Source of the DNA: Bacteroidota bacterium
GTDB lineage: Bacteria; Bacteroidota; Ignavibacteria; Ignavibacteriales; Ignavibacteriaceae
Assembly (NCBI GenBank): GCA_030706105.1
Contig: JAUZPC010000092.1
Span: 1-9,099 of the forward strand
Length of the DNA: 9,099 bases
Reading direction: 5' to 3'
In this document: positions 1-8,468 of the stretch, one piece after another
How the letters are laid out: every line of letters starts with the position of its first letter
How positions within the stretch are numbered: the stretch's first letter is position 1
Notes under the pieces: generated by a model
The model's database searches: none
Told to the model about the DNA's origin: nothing
Seen by the model: the letters and a program-made list of their open reading frames with translations, nothing else
Translations under genes and position numbers: made by a program

Positions 1-1911
1 AAACTTATACAGACAAATTTTACTGACGCCAACGGCATTTCTCATACTGTTAAGTATGAAACTTTACCGGATTACCTTGCCATTGGCTCTGACTCTAACT
101 TTTGCCGGATTCCGATGGGACCGGTTGCCGCACAAAAAATAGCCGATCTGTTTGGGGCAGTAATGCCGACCAGAAAGCTTGTAGATAACATATATCAAAA
201 TTGTGAAGTTAAACTTGCTCCCGTTACTTATGCTCCCGTTGGAAACCAAAACGAATTAATCCCTAAATTTATTGAGCATAATACTGCGATAGAACAGCAG
301 AGAATTGCTGCCGGCGGACAACTTGGGCAGCTAACGGGCGGAACCAAGAAAGATGTTGTACTTAGCAATTTGATAATTGATCCTGCCAGACTTAACCATG
401 TGGTTATTTACGGATGGCATCAGTTAAACGGACAGCCGATTCAACCTCTTACCAATATCCATATAAATACTTATGTGGATTACAGCCACGGAATAAGACT
501 GTTGAATAATGATCTGCTGATTGATAACCAGGTAAAAAAAGTTAAAGATATTCTTAAGGATGCCATCCTATATAAAGTTCTTAGCGATGAAACCGGAGTA
601 ATGACACAGCCGACTTATGTACCAGTTGCAACTGTTCCTAACAAACCTGCTTCATTTGGCGTTAAAACTGAATCCAACACCAAACTGAGAGTAATAATTA
701 AAGCGGATTCTACCGTTCAGTCATACAGGGTTTATACAAGTAAAAATGGAACAACCTTTAACTCTCCCCTTTCTTTTACTGCAAATAATTTTGTTATTGA
801 TAACCTGCCGCAGGACTCAATTTGCTTTATTAAAATAACGGCAGGAAATGTCAACGGATATTCGGCAGAGTCTGAAGTCCTTGCAGGCGTGCCTTCTAAT
901 TATACTCCCAAGATAATTATCGTTAACGGATTTGACCGCGCATCCACGGGCAATACATACAACTTCATCAGGCAGCACGGCATTTCAATTCTAAAGAATG
1001 GTTATGCCTTTGAATCTGCCACAAATGATGCTGTTATTGATAATACCTTTAGCTTAAACCATTATCAAATGGCTGATTATATACTTGGAGATGAAAGCAC
1101 TGCTGATGAAACATTGAACTCAACCGAGCAGAACCTGATAAAATTATTTTTAAGGCAGGGCGGAAAACTATTTTTATCCGGTAGTGAATTGGCATGGGAC
1201 TTAGACTTTAAGGGTTCAACAACCGATAAGGATTTTATTTGGAATTACCTTAAAGTACAATACATTGCAGATGCGCCCAACGGTACTGCGGGCGTGTATT
1301 ATAATGTTACCCCTGCTGCTAATACCATATTTACAGGCATATCTCCTTTCAATTTTGATAACGGAACACAAGGGACAATTGATGTTAAATATCCTGATGT
1401 TGTAAAAGGTATTTCCGGCGGGAAGGGAGTTTTATTATATACAGGTTTTGACACTTCATACGGATATGCCGGTGTCTCTTTTGAAGGGATGGCACCTTCC
1501 GGAAGTTCCAATTGCAAAGTAATTTCATTGGGTTTCCCGTTTGAGACAATTTACCCTGAGGCAAAACGGATTGAAATAATGAGTAAGATATTACAGTTTT
1601 TTGAGGTAACGACCAATGTTAATGACAGAAATACCGGTTATGTTCCGGATGATTTTAATTTGTACCAAAACTACCCAAATCCATTTAACGCCACTACTGA
1701 AATTGAATACTCTTTAAAAGCCCAGGGGCTTACCACCCTAAAAATATATGATGTGCTTGGGCGGGAAGTCAAAACTATTTTTAGTGGTTTTAACAACAGC
1801 GGGGAGCATAAAATAAATTTTGATGCAGGTAATTTGGCAAGTGGAACATACATATACAAATTAACCTCCGCCGGCCTCTCCCTCTCCAAAAAGATGCTGC
1901 TGCTGAAATAA
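1..1911 (+). CDS. Large secreted T9SS cargo protein with FN3 and amidotransferase-like domains, 5' partial
   Basis: The frame is open from base 1, so the first ATG (base 115) is internal and the true start lies left of the window; 636 residues are visible. Residues about 24-200 form a conserved block with AIGSDSNFCRIPMGPVAAQ (27-45), PTRKLVDNIY and YVDYSHGIRL (158-167). I recall this block from hypothetical secreted proteins of several phyla but cannot assign it a function. Residues about 214-297 look like a fibronectin type III domain. Residues about 301-537 start IIIVNGFDR and include GGKLFLSGSELAWDLD and SLGFPFETIYPEAKR. This matches the flavodoxin/ThuA-like region of Bacteroidota proteins often labelled xanthan lyase or golvesin-domain proteins; enzymatic activity is not shown. 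Residues about 548-636 are a type A T9SS sorting domain: YQNYPNPFN, KIYDVLGREV, and the terminal KKMLLLK. The protein is therefore probably exported across the outer membrane and released or surface-attached. It converges on the mla operon. Confidence 0.9.
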   Translation, partial: KLIQTNFTDANGISHTVKYETLPDYLAIGSDSNFCRIPMGPVAAQKIADLFGAVMPTRKLVDNIYQNCEVKLAPVTYAPVGNQNELIPKFIEHNTAIEQQRIAAGGQLGQLTGGTKKDVVLSNLIIDPARLNHVVIYGWHQLNGQPIQPLTNIHINTYVDYSHGIRLLNNDLLIDNQVKKVKDILKDAILYKVLSDETGVMTQPTYVPVATVPNKPASFGVKTESNTKLRVIIKADSTVQSYRVYTSKNGTTFNSPLSFTANNFVIDNLPQDSICFIKITAGNVNGYSAESEVLAGVPSNYTPKIIIVNGFDRASTGNTYNFIRQHGISILKNGYAFESATNDAVIDNTFSLNHYQMADYILGDESTADETLNSTEQNLIKLFLRQGGKLFLSGSELAWDLDFKGSTTDKDFIWNYLKVQYIADAPNGTAGVYYNVTPAANTIFTGISPFNFDNGTQGTIDVKYPDVVKGISGGKGVLLYTGFDTSYGYAGVSFEGMAPSGSSNCKVISLGFPFETIYPEAKRIEIMSKILQFFEVTTNVNDRNTGYVPDDFNLYQNYPNPFNATTEIEYSLKAQGLTTLKIYDVLGREVKTIFSGFNNSGEHKINFDAGNLASGTYIYKLTSAGLSLSKKMLLLK

Positions 1912-1965
1912 GTTTAATTAGCTTTATAAATTTATTTATTATGATATTCTAAAAATTCTTTACTT

Positions 1966-2022
1966 GGGGGGATTTTCCTGACAAACCCCGATCCCCCTTT
2001 ATTCACCTTTGTGAAGGGGGAT
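1966..2022. repeat. G/C-tract hairpin with a competing third arm, between convergent genes
   Basis: ATCCCCC (1991-1997) pairs with GGGGGAT (2016-2022). Inside that stem TTCAC (2002-2006) pairs with GTGAA (2011-2015) around a CTTT loop, leaving only TTTA (1998-2001) unpaired on one side: 12 base pairs in all. A further GGGGGGAT at 1966-1973 could pair with the same ATCCCCC, so two folds exclude each other. The element sits between the stop of the secreted-protein gene (1911) and the stop of mlaD (2077), where it could end transcription from both sides. Neither side has a T tract, so it is not a classical intrinsic terminator. C/G-tract palindromes like this also occur as dispersed intergenic repeats in related genomes. 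The structure is certain; the role is inferred. Confidence 0.6.
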
Positions 2023-2076
2023 AATCAAATATCAACTCAGCCATTATTGCCGGAGTTTTATAAACGTAACAAGTTG

Positions 2077-3105
2077 CTATTTTTTATTGTCAATCTTTTT
2101 TAGCTGTTCAATTTTTTGGTCAAGCAGTCTTATTTTATCGTTCAGCTCTTTTGTTTTTGCGTCTATATCTGCTTCTGCTTTGCCGGCTTCCCAGTATCCG
2201 CGTTTTTCAAAATAACTCTTGAACAGCCAGTTATGTTTTAATGCTTCCATATTATCGGCAAGGCGGGAAGCTGCCAGACGTGTATCAGAAGTAATTTTTT
2301 CTACATTTTGAATTGTGTTAGTAATTGAAGTATCCAGTTTGCTGCCGTTTACAAACATCTGGCCTATTACTCCCTTGCCAGCTTTAACGCTTACAATTAT
2401 GGAGTCAACATTCCCGATTACTCTGTCAATATTTCTTACAACAGTACGAACACCGGTGCCAAGGGTATCAAACAGCCCCGTAATTCCTTTTAGTTCGTTT
2501 GTAACTGAGCGTAAACTGGAATCTGCGCGTTTTGTTAATCCGGTTGCACTATTATAAAGTTCATTATCATTAAGAATCTTTCCAAGGGTCCCCTCTCCAT
2601 TATTTACTTTATTTGTAATATCAGCCAGATTTTTAGTCATTAGTTTAGTATACTTAAGAATTCCCTGAGTCTCGGCAATAATTGCACCAAAGCCAAGCGG
2701 TTCTTCACCTTCTATATAGCCAAAATCTTTAACCAACGGGGCAGATTCACTGCCAAGTTTTAGCACAATAACTTTATTCCCAACCAATCCGTCAGTTTCA
2801 ATGGAAGCCTTTGTATCTATTCTTATAAATCTTCTGACATCAGTAACAAGATTCAGGGTAACTTCAACCCGGCCTGTATTGTCCGGAACAATTTGGATGT
2901 CGCTTACTGAGCCTGCATCAATACCGCTTAAACGCACAACGGTACCGCTTTTAAGCCCCTGTATATCGTGGAAATACGTTTTAATTGTAAAAGTAGAAGT
3001 AAACAAAGAACTTTTACCGCCAATAAGATAGACTGCTGCAACTAAAATTGCAAAGCCTATAAAGATAAAAATACCAAGTTTTACTGCTGATTTTTGTTTA
3101 GCCAT
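2077..3105 (-). CDS. mlaD: MlaD-like MCE-domain lipid transport protein
   Basis: The 342-residue product is the substrate-binding MCE subunit of an Mla-type lipid ABC transporter, anchored in the inner membrane and facing the periplasm. One N-terminal membrane segment (about 10-29) follows a basic start (MAKQKSAVK). The MCE domain spans about 37-118, with the family pattern GLKSGTVVRLSGIDAGSVSDI at 50-70 and the D-GLVGNK-I turn at 105-112. After it come two related segments, GEGTLGKILNDNELYN (170-185) and GKGVIGQMFVNGSKLD (243-258), then NWLFKSYFEKRGYWE (292-306) and a charged, probably coiled-coil tail (about 310-338). It is much longer than proteobacterial MlaD (about 180 residues), as is common in this group. 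The ATG overlaps the end of mlaF by 8 bases and is preceded by GGGAG at 3111-3115. It is the last gene of the operon. Confidence 0.93.
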   Translation of the reverse strand: MAKQKSAVKLGIFIFIGFAILVAAVYLIGGKSSLFTSTFTIKTYFHDIQGLKSGTVVRLSGIDAGSVSDIQIVPDNTGRVEVTLNLVTDVRRFIRIDTKASIETDGLVGNKVIVLKLGSESAPLVKDFGYIEGEEPLGFGAIIAETQGILKYTKLMTKNLADITNKVNNGEGTLGKILNDNELYNSATGLTKRADSSLRSVTNELKGITGLFDTLGTGVRTVVRNIDRVIGNVDSIIVSVKAGKGVIGQMFVNGSKLDTSITNTIQNVEKITSDTRLAASRLADNMEALKHNWLFKSYFEKRGYWEAGKAEADIDAKTKELNDKIRLLDQKIEQLKKIDNKK

Positions 3106-3862
3106 TGCTGCTCCCGGAGTTGTGTTGTATTTCTTCTGGACTAAAGAAATCCTTTAAAAATTTGTCTTCTTTTTTTGTAAGCTCTTCTAATTTGCCTTCA
3201 AAAATAATTTTGCCCTCATTAAGAACAATTGCTTTATCTGCTACAATGTTTGCACACATTAAATCGTGCGTAACAATAAGAGAGGAAATCTTTAAATCTC
3301 TCTGCAGGTTATTAATTAGATGGCTTATTTCTTTTGTGGTTATCGGATCCAGCCCGGTTGTCGGCTCGTCATACAGTATAAGTTTCGGCTCGGAGATTAT
3401 GGTTCGGGCTAATCCGATTCTTTTTTTCATACCTCCAGATAGCTCTGAGGGCATGATATCAATTGCGTTTTCAAGCGATACCTTTTCTAAAACGTCTTTT
3501 ACTTTCTTCTCTCTATCGGCAGCAGAAAATTTAAAATTTCTGATTAGAGGGAATTCCAGATTTTCCCTTACCGACATTGAATCATACAAAGCAGCACTCT
3601 GAAAAAGAAAGCCTATCATTTTTCTCTGCTCGTTCAGTTCTTTAAGAGACAGATTAAGCAATGATTTTCCCTCAAAGAGTATTTCTCCACTATCCGGGGT
3701 TAACAACCCTATGATGCATTTAAGCAGCACGCTTTTGCCGGTACCGCTTTTACCAAAAAGAACAAGGTTTTCACCTGCTCCAACCTGGCAGGAAACATCA
3801 TCAAGAATTACATTGCTTCCGAAAGCTTTACATACATTTAAAGCTTCTATTATGTAGGCCAT
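3098..3862 (-). CDS. mlaF: MlaF-like ABC transporter ATP-binding protein
   Basis: The 254-residue cytoplasmic ATPase powers lipid movement through the MlaE permease. All nucleotide-binding motifs are present and intact: Walker A GKSGTGKS (37-44), Q-loop Gln88, signature LSGGM (141-145), Walker B LILYDE (161-166), D-loop GLDP (170-173) and switch His199 (VTHD). GGMKKR after the signature and LYDEPTTGLDP are typical of the Mla/Ttg2A branch. Its start overlaps the end of mlaE by 13 bases and its stop overlaps the start of mlaD by 8, so translational coupling is likely. I see no strong Shine-Dalgarno sequence before its ATG, which fits coupling. The length is normal for the family and there is no sign of damage. 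Confidence 0.95.
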   Translation of the reverse strand: MAYIIEALNVCKAFGSNVILDDVSCQVGAGENLVLFGKSGTGKSVLLKCIIGLLTPDSGEILFEGKSLLNLSLKELNEQRKMIGFLFQSAALYDSMSVRENLEFPLIRNFKFSAADREKKVKDVLEKVSLENAIDIMPSELSGGMKKRIGLARTIISEPKLILYDEPTTGLDPITTKEISHLINNLQRDLKISSLIVTHDLMCANIVADKAIVLNEGKIIFEGKLEELTKKEDKFLKDFFSPEEIQHNSGSSNG

Positions 3863-4638
3863 AACAGCACCGTAACTTTAACAAGAACCATATCAACTAA
3901 TAGAATTAAAAGTGATGCCAAAACTACCGAACTTGTAGAAGCCTGTCCAACTCCAACGGTACCATTTTCTGCATTATAGCCTTTATAAGCACCTACAGAA
4001 CCTACTATAAAGCCAAAAATAAATGTTTTGCCGAGAGCCGGAAGAATATCCACAAATTTTAACGAATCCGCAACTGAGTTCAAATAGAATTGTAAATTGA
4101 TGCTTTCTGTAAGAGTCATTGCAATAAAACCGCCAATAACTGCCAGAAAATTAACATATAAGGTTAAAATAGGCAGAATTAAAGTGCACGCTAATATTCT
4201 TGTAACAACTAAAAATCTGTAGGGGTGTATTGCCGAAACTTCCATTGCATCAATCTGCTCAGTTACCCGCATTGAGCCCAGTTCCGCACCAATACCGGAA
4301 CTAACCCTCCCTGCAAAAATCAGGGCCGTAAGAACAGGGCCCAGTTCCCTTACAACCGAAAGTGAAACCATTGCAGGCAAAAAAGATTCTGCGCCAAATC
4401 TTTTTAGAACAGGCTGGCTTTGCATTGCAAGTACCAAACCTATAATAAACCCCGTTACACTTACAATAGGCAGAGTTTTTACACCCAGCTCATACATATG
4501 CTTCTTTATTTCAGCAAATTCGTATGGAGGCAGCAAAACCTCTTTAAAAAAACGTATTGAAAAAAGAGAAAGGTTTGAAATTGTTTCAAAAAACCTTTTT
4601 AGAAGACCTTTTCCTTTTAATTCTGTATCATCTGCCAA
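3850..4638 (-). CDS. mlaE: MlaE-like ABC transporter permease, TTG start
   Basis: The 262-residue inner-membrane permease belongs to the MlaE/YrbE family and is the channel subunit that works with MlaF and MlaD. An amphipathic N-terminal part (about 10-45) is followed by several hydrophobic segments (about 54-72, 88-108, 143-178, 200-220, 235-258). The family signature RVSSGIGAELGSMRVTEQID lies at 111-130 with AMEVSAIHPYRFLV following, and a second conserved block GAYKGYNAENGTVGVGQAST lies at 216-235. The start codon is TTG: an in-frame TAA lies only five codons upstream and the next in-frame ATG is at residue 48, too deep to keep the N-terminus. GAG at 4645-4647 sits 6 bases before the TTG and can act as a weak ribosome site. 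It is the first gene of the operon. Confidence 0.93.
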   Translation of the reverse strand: MADDTELKGKGLLKRFFETISNLSLFSIRFFKEVLLPPYEFAEIKKHMYELGVKTLPIVSVTGFIIGLVLAMQSQPVLKRFGAESFLPAMVSLSVVRELGPVLTALIFAGRVSSGIGAELGSMRVTEQIDAMEVSAIHPYRFLVVTRILACTLILPILTLYVNFLAVIGGFIAMTLTESINLQFYLNSVADSLKFVDILPALGKTFIFGFIVGSVGAYKGYNAENGTVGVGQASTSSVVLASLLILLVDMVLVKVTVLLWPT

Positions 4639-4665
4639 AATTGTCTCAAATAATTAATAATTAAG

Positions 4666-4694
4666 CAAATTTAAAATAAAAATATTATCCCCAA
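4666..4694 (-). promoter_or_regulatory. Candidate Bacteroidota-type promoter of the mla operon
   Basis: On the minus strand TAAATTTG (4673 to 4666) matches the Bacteroidota -7 consensus TAnnTTTG exactly. A TTG at 4694 to 4692 lies 18 bases upstream, as a -33 element would. It faces mlaE, and the implied leader is only about 20-25 bases before the TTG start codon. In such AT-rich DNA the match could be chance, but position, strand and spacing all agree. Confidence 0.5.
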
Positions 4695-4745
4695 TTTACA
4701 ATTAAGTAATCACAAATGGTGGTAATTTTAACCATTGGGGAATAA
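4685..4745. repeat. Inverted repeat overlapping the mla promoter
   Basis: TTATCCCCAAT (4685-4695) pairs with ATTGGGGAATAA (4734-4745), giving 11 base pairs with one bulged A at 4741. Between them AATGGT (4715-4720) can instead pair with ACCATT (4731-4736), which shares bases with the outer right arm, so the two pairings compete. The left arm covers the putative -33 TTG of the mla promoter. It could be an operator or an intergenic palindrome; it lies upstream of the implied transcription start, so it should not be in the mla mRNA. Confidence 0.45.
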
Positions 4746-4796
4746 ATGTAACTAAGGATAGAAAAAAACTAATGTAAATAAAATAGAAAAAGTAAT

Positions 4797-4828
4797 AAAG
4801 CAGCCCTATTTTGAGTAAGGACTGCTTT
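4797..4828 (-). terminator. Intrinsic terminator of the sensor kinase gene
   Basis: Eight bases past the kinase stop codon, AGGACTGCTTT (4818-4828) and AAAGCAGCCCT (4797-4807) form an 11-bp stem with one mismatch around a 10-base loop. Read on the minus strand it is followed by the T-rich run TATTACTTTTTCTATTTT. It should separate kinase transcription from the downstream mla operon. Confidence 0.75.
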
Positions 4829-4836
4829 AGAATAAG

Positions 4837-7800
4837 CTAATTTCTTTTTTCTGAACGCGGTACTGTAAATATGAAAGAAGATCCTTTCCCTTCAACGGAT
4901 TCGGCCCAGATAGTACCACCGTTTTTCTCAATAAGCTCTTTACATAGTATTAATCCCAATCCCGTACCTCTCTCCTGTGCTGTTCCAACTGTAGAATGCT
5001 GCTGATCTATATGGAAAAGCTTAACCAAATCTGCGGGTTTTATACCAATGCCTGAATCTTTAATGGTCACTTTAACCATGTTATTATCAATAGTATCGGC
5101 AGAAACTTTAATAGAATCTCCGCTTCTTGTAAACTTAATGGCATTCGAAATTATATTTTGAATAACCGAATTTACCATATTGATGTCAACATAGACATTA
5201 ACATTTTTATCAACATTGTTTTCGAAGGTAATATTCTTTTTAATTATATTAGCTTTTAGCAGATCGTGAATATGATTAACTTCTTCAAATAGGTGATAAT
5301 TATCCGGCTGATATCTTATGCGCCCTGTCTGCAGGCGGGCCCATTCAAGCAGGTTTTCAAGCAGTTTATACTGATTTTTTAAAGCTTTGTCTAATTCCCT
5401 GGTAAGGTTTTCAATTTCTGCTTTTGAAAGTGAATCAATTTCTTTAGACAGCAGTTCTGAAATTGCAAGCAAAGCAAAGAACGGACTCCTTAAGTCGTGC
5501 GCAATAATAGAGAAAAACTTATCTTTATTGGCATTACTTTCACGCAAATCAATGGCTAATTTTTTTAAGGATTCTTCTTTGCGTTTTTTATCAATGGCAT
5601 ACGCAATTTGTTCAGATACGAAAATCAGAATATCCTTTTCTTCATCTCCGTAAGTATTAGGATCCTGATAATCCTGCACTACCAGAACACCGATAATTTT
5701 TTGATAAAGCTTTAGTACAACACCCAGCCATATTTTGGTAGGTTCGCCTTCAAGATCAACTTCACCTTTCGCCCTTAGCTCCATATCCAACGCCTGGTCA
5801 ACAAGCAAGTCCTGCCCTGTTCTTATACAATAGGCTGTAAGACCTCGCCCCAGTTTCCCTTGCTGTGGAATCACATTATCAACTTCATCAACAAAATAAG
5901 GGAAAGAAATCATATCAGTTTCATCATCATACAACGAAATATAAAAGTTATCAGCTTTCATTAAATGTTTGATGTTTTCGTGGATAACTTTATAAAGAGT
6001 ATTTATATCTTCCGTTGTATTAACAGCTTCAGATATTCTATAAAGCACTTTTTGCACTTTCTCAGCATCTTTTCTTTGGCTTATATTCTGAATATTAATA
6101 ATTGCAAAAAGAGGTTTCCCTTCAGTATCTTTAACCAAAGATATATTTACCTGGGATGGAAAAGTAGAACCGTCTTTACATTCGCTTTCAAATTCCAGCA
6201 CATAATGGTCTTGCTCGTTTAGCATATTAAGAGCATATGGCACCTGATGTTTGCTTTCCTGCGAAAACAAGAGGGATAAAGGCTTATCTAGTAATTCCTC
6301 AACAGTATAGCCGTGCATTTCAGCCAAAGCAGGGTTTAGCATTTGAATGGTCTGTAGTTTATGGTCGAAAAGAGCAATGCCCATCTTGGTTTTTTGGAAC
6401 ACTTCAGCATATTTTTTAATATACTCTTCTGTTTTCCTTCTTTCCGTTATATCCCTTACAATAATCTGATACATTACTCTGTTTTCAAACTCAATTTTGT
6501 TCAGACTCATTTCAGCAATAAAAGCAGTTCCGTCTAATCTTTTCTGGTTCCATTCAAAGAATTGTGGACCTTCTTCGGCAGCCGCTTTAAACTTTTTTAG
6601 GCCTATTTCGATTGATAATGAACCGTTTTCCTGATATTCAGGAGATACATCCATCGGGGTAAGCCCAATCAGAGCCTCTTTTGAACAGTGATATAACTCT
6701 GCTGCTTTTGAATTGACTTCAACTATAACGCCCTTTTCCAGCAACACGATGCCATCATTAGAATATTCAAACAATGACTTAAATTTCTTTTCAGATGTAA
6801 CTACCTGCTGCTCTACGTTTTTTCTATCTGTAATATCTCTTGAGACTCCAAAAGTACCAATAACATTACCGTTTTCATCAAAGAACGGCATTTTTGTTGT
6901 GGAAGCCCAGGTAACTCTTCCGTCTGCCCTTACTTCTTTTTCCTCTTTATTGATAATCGGTATTCCGGTCTCAATTACTTTTTGCTCATCGTTAAAAGCT
7001 GCCTGTGCATGTTCATTAATAAAAAAATCGAAATCGCTTTTACCCAGTGCTTCTTCGGCATCACTTAACCCGAAGCCGTATGCAGTTGATTTATTTATTC
7101 TAATAAATTTGCTGTCGGTGTTCTTAAAGTAAATGCTGTCAGGAATGTTTTCCATCAAATTGCGGAAAAAAACTTTTTCCTGCACAAGCAGCTTCTCAGT
7201 CTCTTTCCTTTGCTCAATCTCTATTTTTAACTCTGCGGTTTTACTTTCAACCCTTCTGCGTAACTGTTTAATCCACAGCAGGGAAAGTAATATTATAAAA
7301 ACAATAATTAAACCGAGCCAAATTATAATAGTAAATATTTTATTTTCTTTGGTCCTCTGCGGGTCAAAAATAAATGATTCGTCCAATTTTGTTGGGTTCT
7401 TAAGCAGCTTTGAATCAGTAAGCAGTTTAGCTATGGTATTCCATCTGCCGAAATTATTATGGCCGATGGTAACTAAATTAGGCAAAACAAGTTTATAAAG
7501 CTCATCAGCCTCATATTCAAGATTATCCCGTGTTACACCTCGCTCTTTAACACCCTGAAGAGTAAGGATATAATTAATAATTTCTTCCTTGTTATTAAAA
7601 GCATACTCCCAGCCTTTAAGAACAGCGTTTCTGAATGCTACGGTTGTTTCATAATTATTATTTATGTAATCTTCACTGCTGAAAAGTACGTCACCATAAA
7701 GATCAACGCCATAATCATTCGGGTTAAATATATTAACTTTTACATTTTGCCTGGATAAGATAAAAGGCTCAGTTGTACTATAGCCGGTAAATGCGTCCAT

Positions 7801-8331
7801 TTTATTATCAGCAAAATCTTTAATGCTCCATTTACCGGAAGTAACTACAATTTTATCAATATCGACATTCTGGCTTATTAAAAAAGCCTTCCAAAAAATT
7901 GTGGCAACACTGTCATCGGTAATAATGGTTTTCCCGGCAAGCTTATTAAGTCCGTCTATATTTCTCTTTGGGTTTGCCATAATAATGGCCGGAGAGTGCT
8001 GAAAGATACTGGCCACTACAACAACAGGCATCCCGCTCAACTTAGAAACCAGTAGATAGCAGTCGCTTACCCCGAAATCAGCTTCTTTATTCTTAACCCT
8101 CTGCATGGGGTTAATATTAGGGCCGCCTTCAATAATATTTACTTCAAGCCCGGCATCCTTAAAAAAGCCTTTCATTTTTGCGGCATAATAACCTGCAAAT
8201 TGAAATTGGTGGTACCACTTTAGCTGAATATTGACTGTTTTTAATTCTTTAGCATAAAAATCCGGGGTATTTATAAAAGATATTATAAATAATATTGAAA
8301 GGAATAACCGAAAAGTAATTTTATTTTTCAC
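4837..8331 (-). CDS. Membrane sensor histidine kinase: NMT1/THI5-like sensor, three PAS, GAF, HisKA, HATPase
   Basis: The product has 1164 residues. A signal peptide (about 1-27) leads into a periplasmic NMT1/THI5-like binding domain (about 31-310) with IQLKWYHQFQFAGYYAAKMK (35-54) and IIEGGP. One membrane segment follows (332-354), then a helical linker and three PAS domains (about 385-503, 514-631, 640-755), each ending in a D/N-I-(T/S)-(D/E/Q)-R motif. A GAF domain lies at about 760-915. The kinase core is complete: HisKA with phospho-acceptor His945 (IIAHDLRSP), N-box Asn1059 and Asn1063, G1 DSGIGI (1092-1097), Phe1106, G2 GTGLGL (1122-1127). There is no receiver or HAMP domain and no response regulator nearby, so it is an orphan kinase here. 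NMT1 relatives bind thiamine-precursor pyrimidines, but the ligand of sensor-kinase versions is not known to me. The start is GTG: an in-frame TAA lies seven codons upstream, and the signal peptide begins right at this codon. Confidence 0.92.
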   Translation of the reverse strand: MKNKITFRLFLSILFIISFINTPDFYAKELKTVNIQLKWYHQFQFAGYYAAKMKGFFKDAGLEVNIIEGGPNINPMQRVKNKEADFGVSDCYLLVSKLSGMPVVVVASIFQHSPAIIMANPKRNIDGLNKLAGKTIITDDSVATIFWKAFLISQNVDIDKIVVTSGKWSIKDFADNKMDAFTGYSTTEPFILSRQNVKVNIFNPNDYGVDLYGDVLFSSEDYINNNYETTVAFRNAVLKGWEYAFNNKEEIINYILTLQGVKERGVTRDNLEYEADELYKLVLPNLVTIGHNNFGRWNTIAKLLTDSKLLKNPTKLDESFIFDPQRTKENKIFTIIIWLGLIIVFIILLSLLWIKQLRRRVESKTAELKIEIEQRKETEKLLVQEKVFFRNLMENIPDSIYFKNTDSKFIRINKSTAYGFGLSDAEEALGKSDFDFFINEHAQAAFNDEQKVIETGIPIINKEEKEVRADGRVTWASTTKMPFFDENGNVIGTFGVSRDITDRKNVEQQVVTSEKKFKSLFEYSNDGIVLLEKGVIVEVNSKAAELYHCSKEALIGLTPMDVSPEYQENGSLSIEIGLKKFKAAAEEGPQFFEWNQKRLDGTAFIAEMSLNKIEFENRVMYQIIVRDITERRKTEEYIKKYAEVFQKTKMGIALFDHKLQTIQMLNPALAEMHGYTVEELLDKPLSLLFSQESKHQVPYALNMLNEQDHYVLEFESECKDGSTFPSQVNISLVKDTEGKPLFAIINIQNISQRKDAEKVQKVLYRISEAVNTTEDINTLYKVIHENIKHLMKADNFYISLYDDETDMISFPYFVDEVDNVIPQQGKLGRGLTAYCIRTGQDLLVDQALDMELRAKGEVDLEGEPTKIWLGVVLKLYQKIIGVLVVQDYQDPNTYGDEEKDILIFVSEQIAYAIDKKRKEESLKKLAIDLRESNANKDKFFSIIAHDLRSPFFALLAISELLSKEIDSLSKAEIENLTRELDKALKNQYKLLENLLEWARLQTGRIRYQPDNYHLFEEVNHIHDLLKANIIKKNITFENNVDKNVNVYVDINMVNSVIQNIISNAIKFTRSGDSIKVSADTIDNNMVKVTIKDSGIGIKPADLVKLFHIDQQHSTVGTAQERGTGLGLILCKELIEKNGGTIWAESVEGKGSSFIFTVPRSEKRN

Positions 8332-8468
8332 TTTTAATAAAAATTTGTATTAGCTTTATTAAACTAAATAAAATTTATCTATAACTCAACTAAAATTTTT
8401 AATTGTTTTATATAGTTATTATGTAAGCTTTATTTATTATCGCAGCAAAACAGCCAAAGTTTAGCTGG

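Noticed and set aside
115..117. ATG as the start of the first secreted-protein gene.
   Set aside because: The frame is open back to base 1 with conserved family sequence (AIGSDSNFCRIP) before this ATG, so it is an internal Met.
1966..2076. Classical intrinsic terminator for mlaD.
   Set aside because: The hairpin lacks a following T run in the minus direction (CGGGGTTTGTCAGG), so only a structural repeat is called.
4837..8331. Small plus-strand open frames opposite the kinase gene.
   Set aside because: They are antisense to a continuous, fully motif-supported 1164-residue protein and show no recognisable domains.
8361..8389. TTGAGT-17 bases-TAGTTT on the minus strand as a kinase promoter.
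   Set aside because: The -10 match is weak, the region is very AT-rich, and no TAnnTTTG element supports it.
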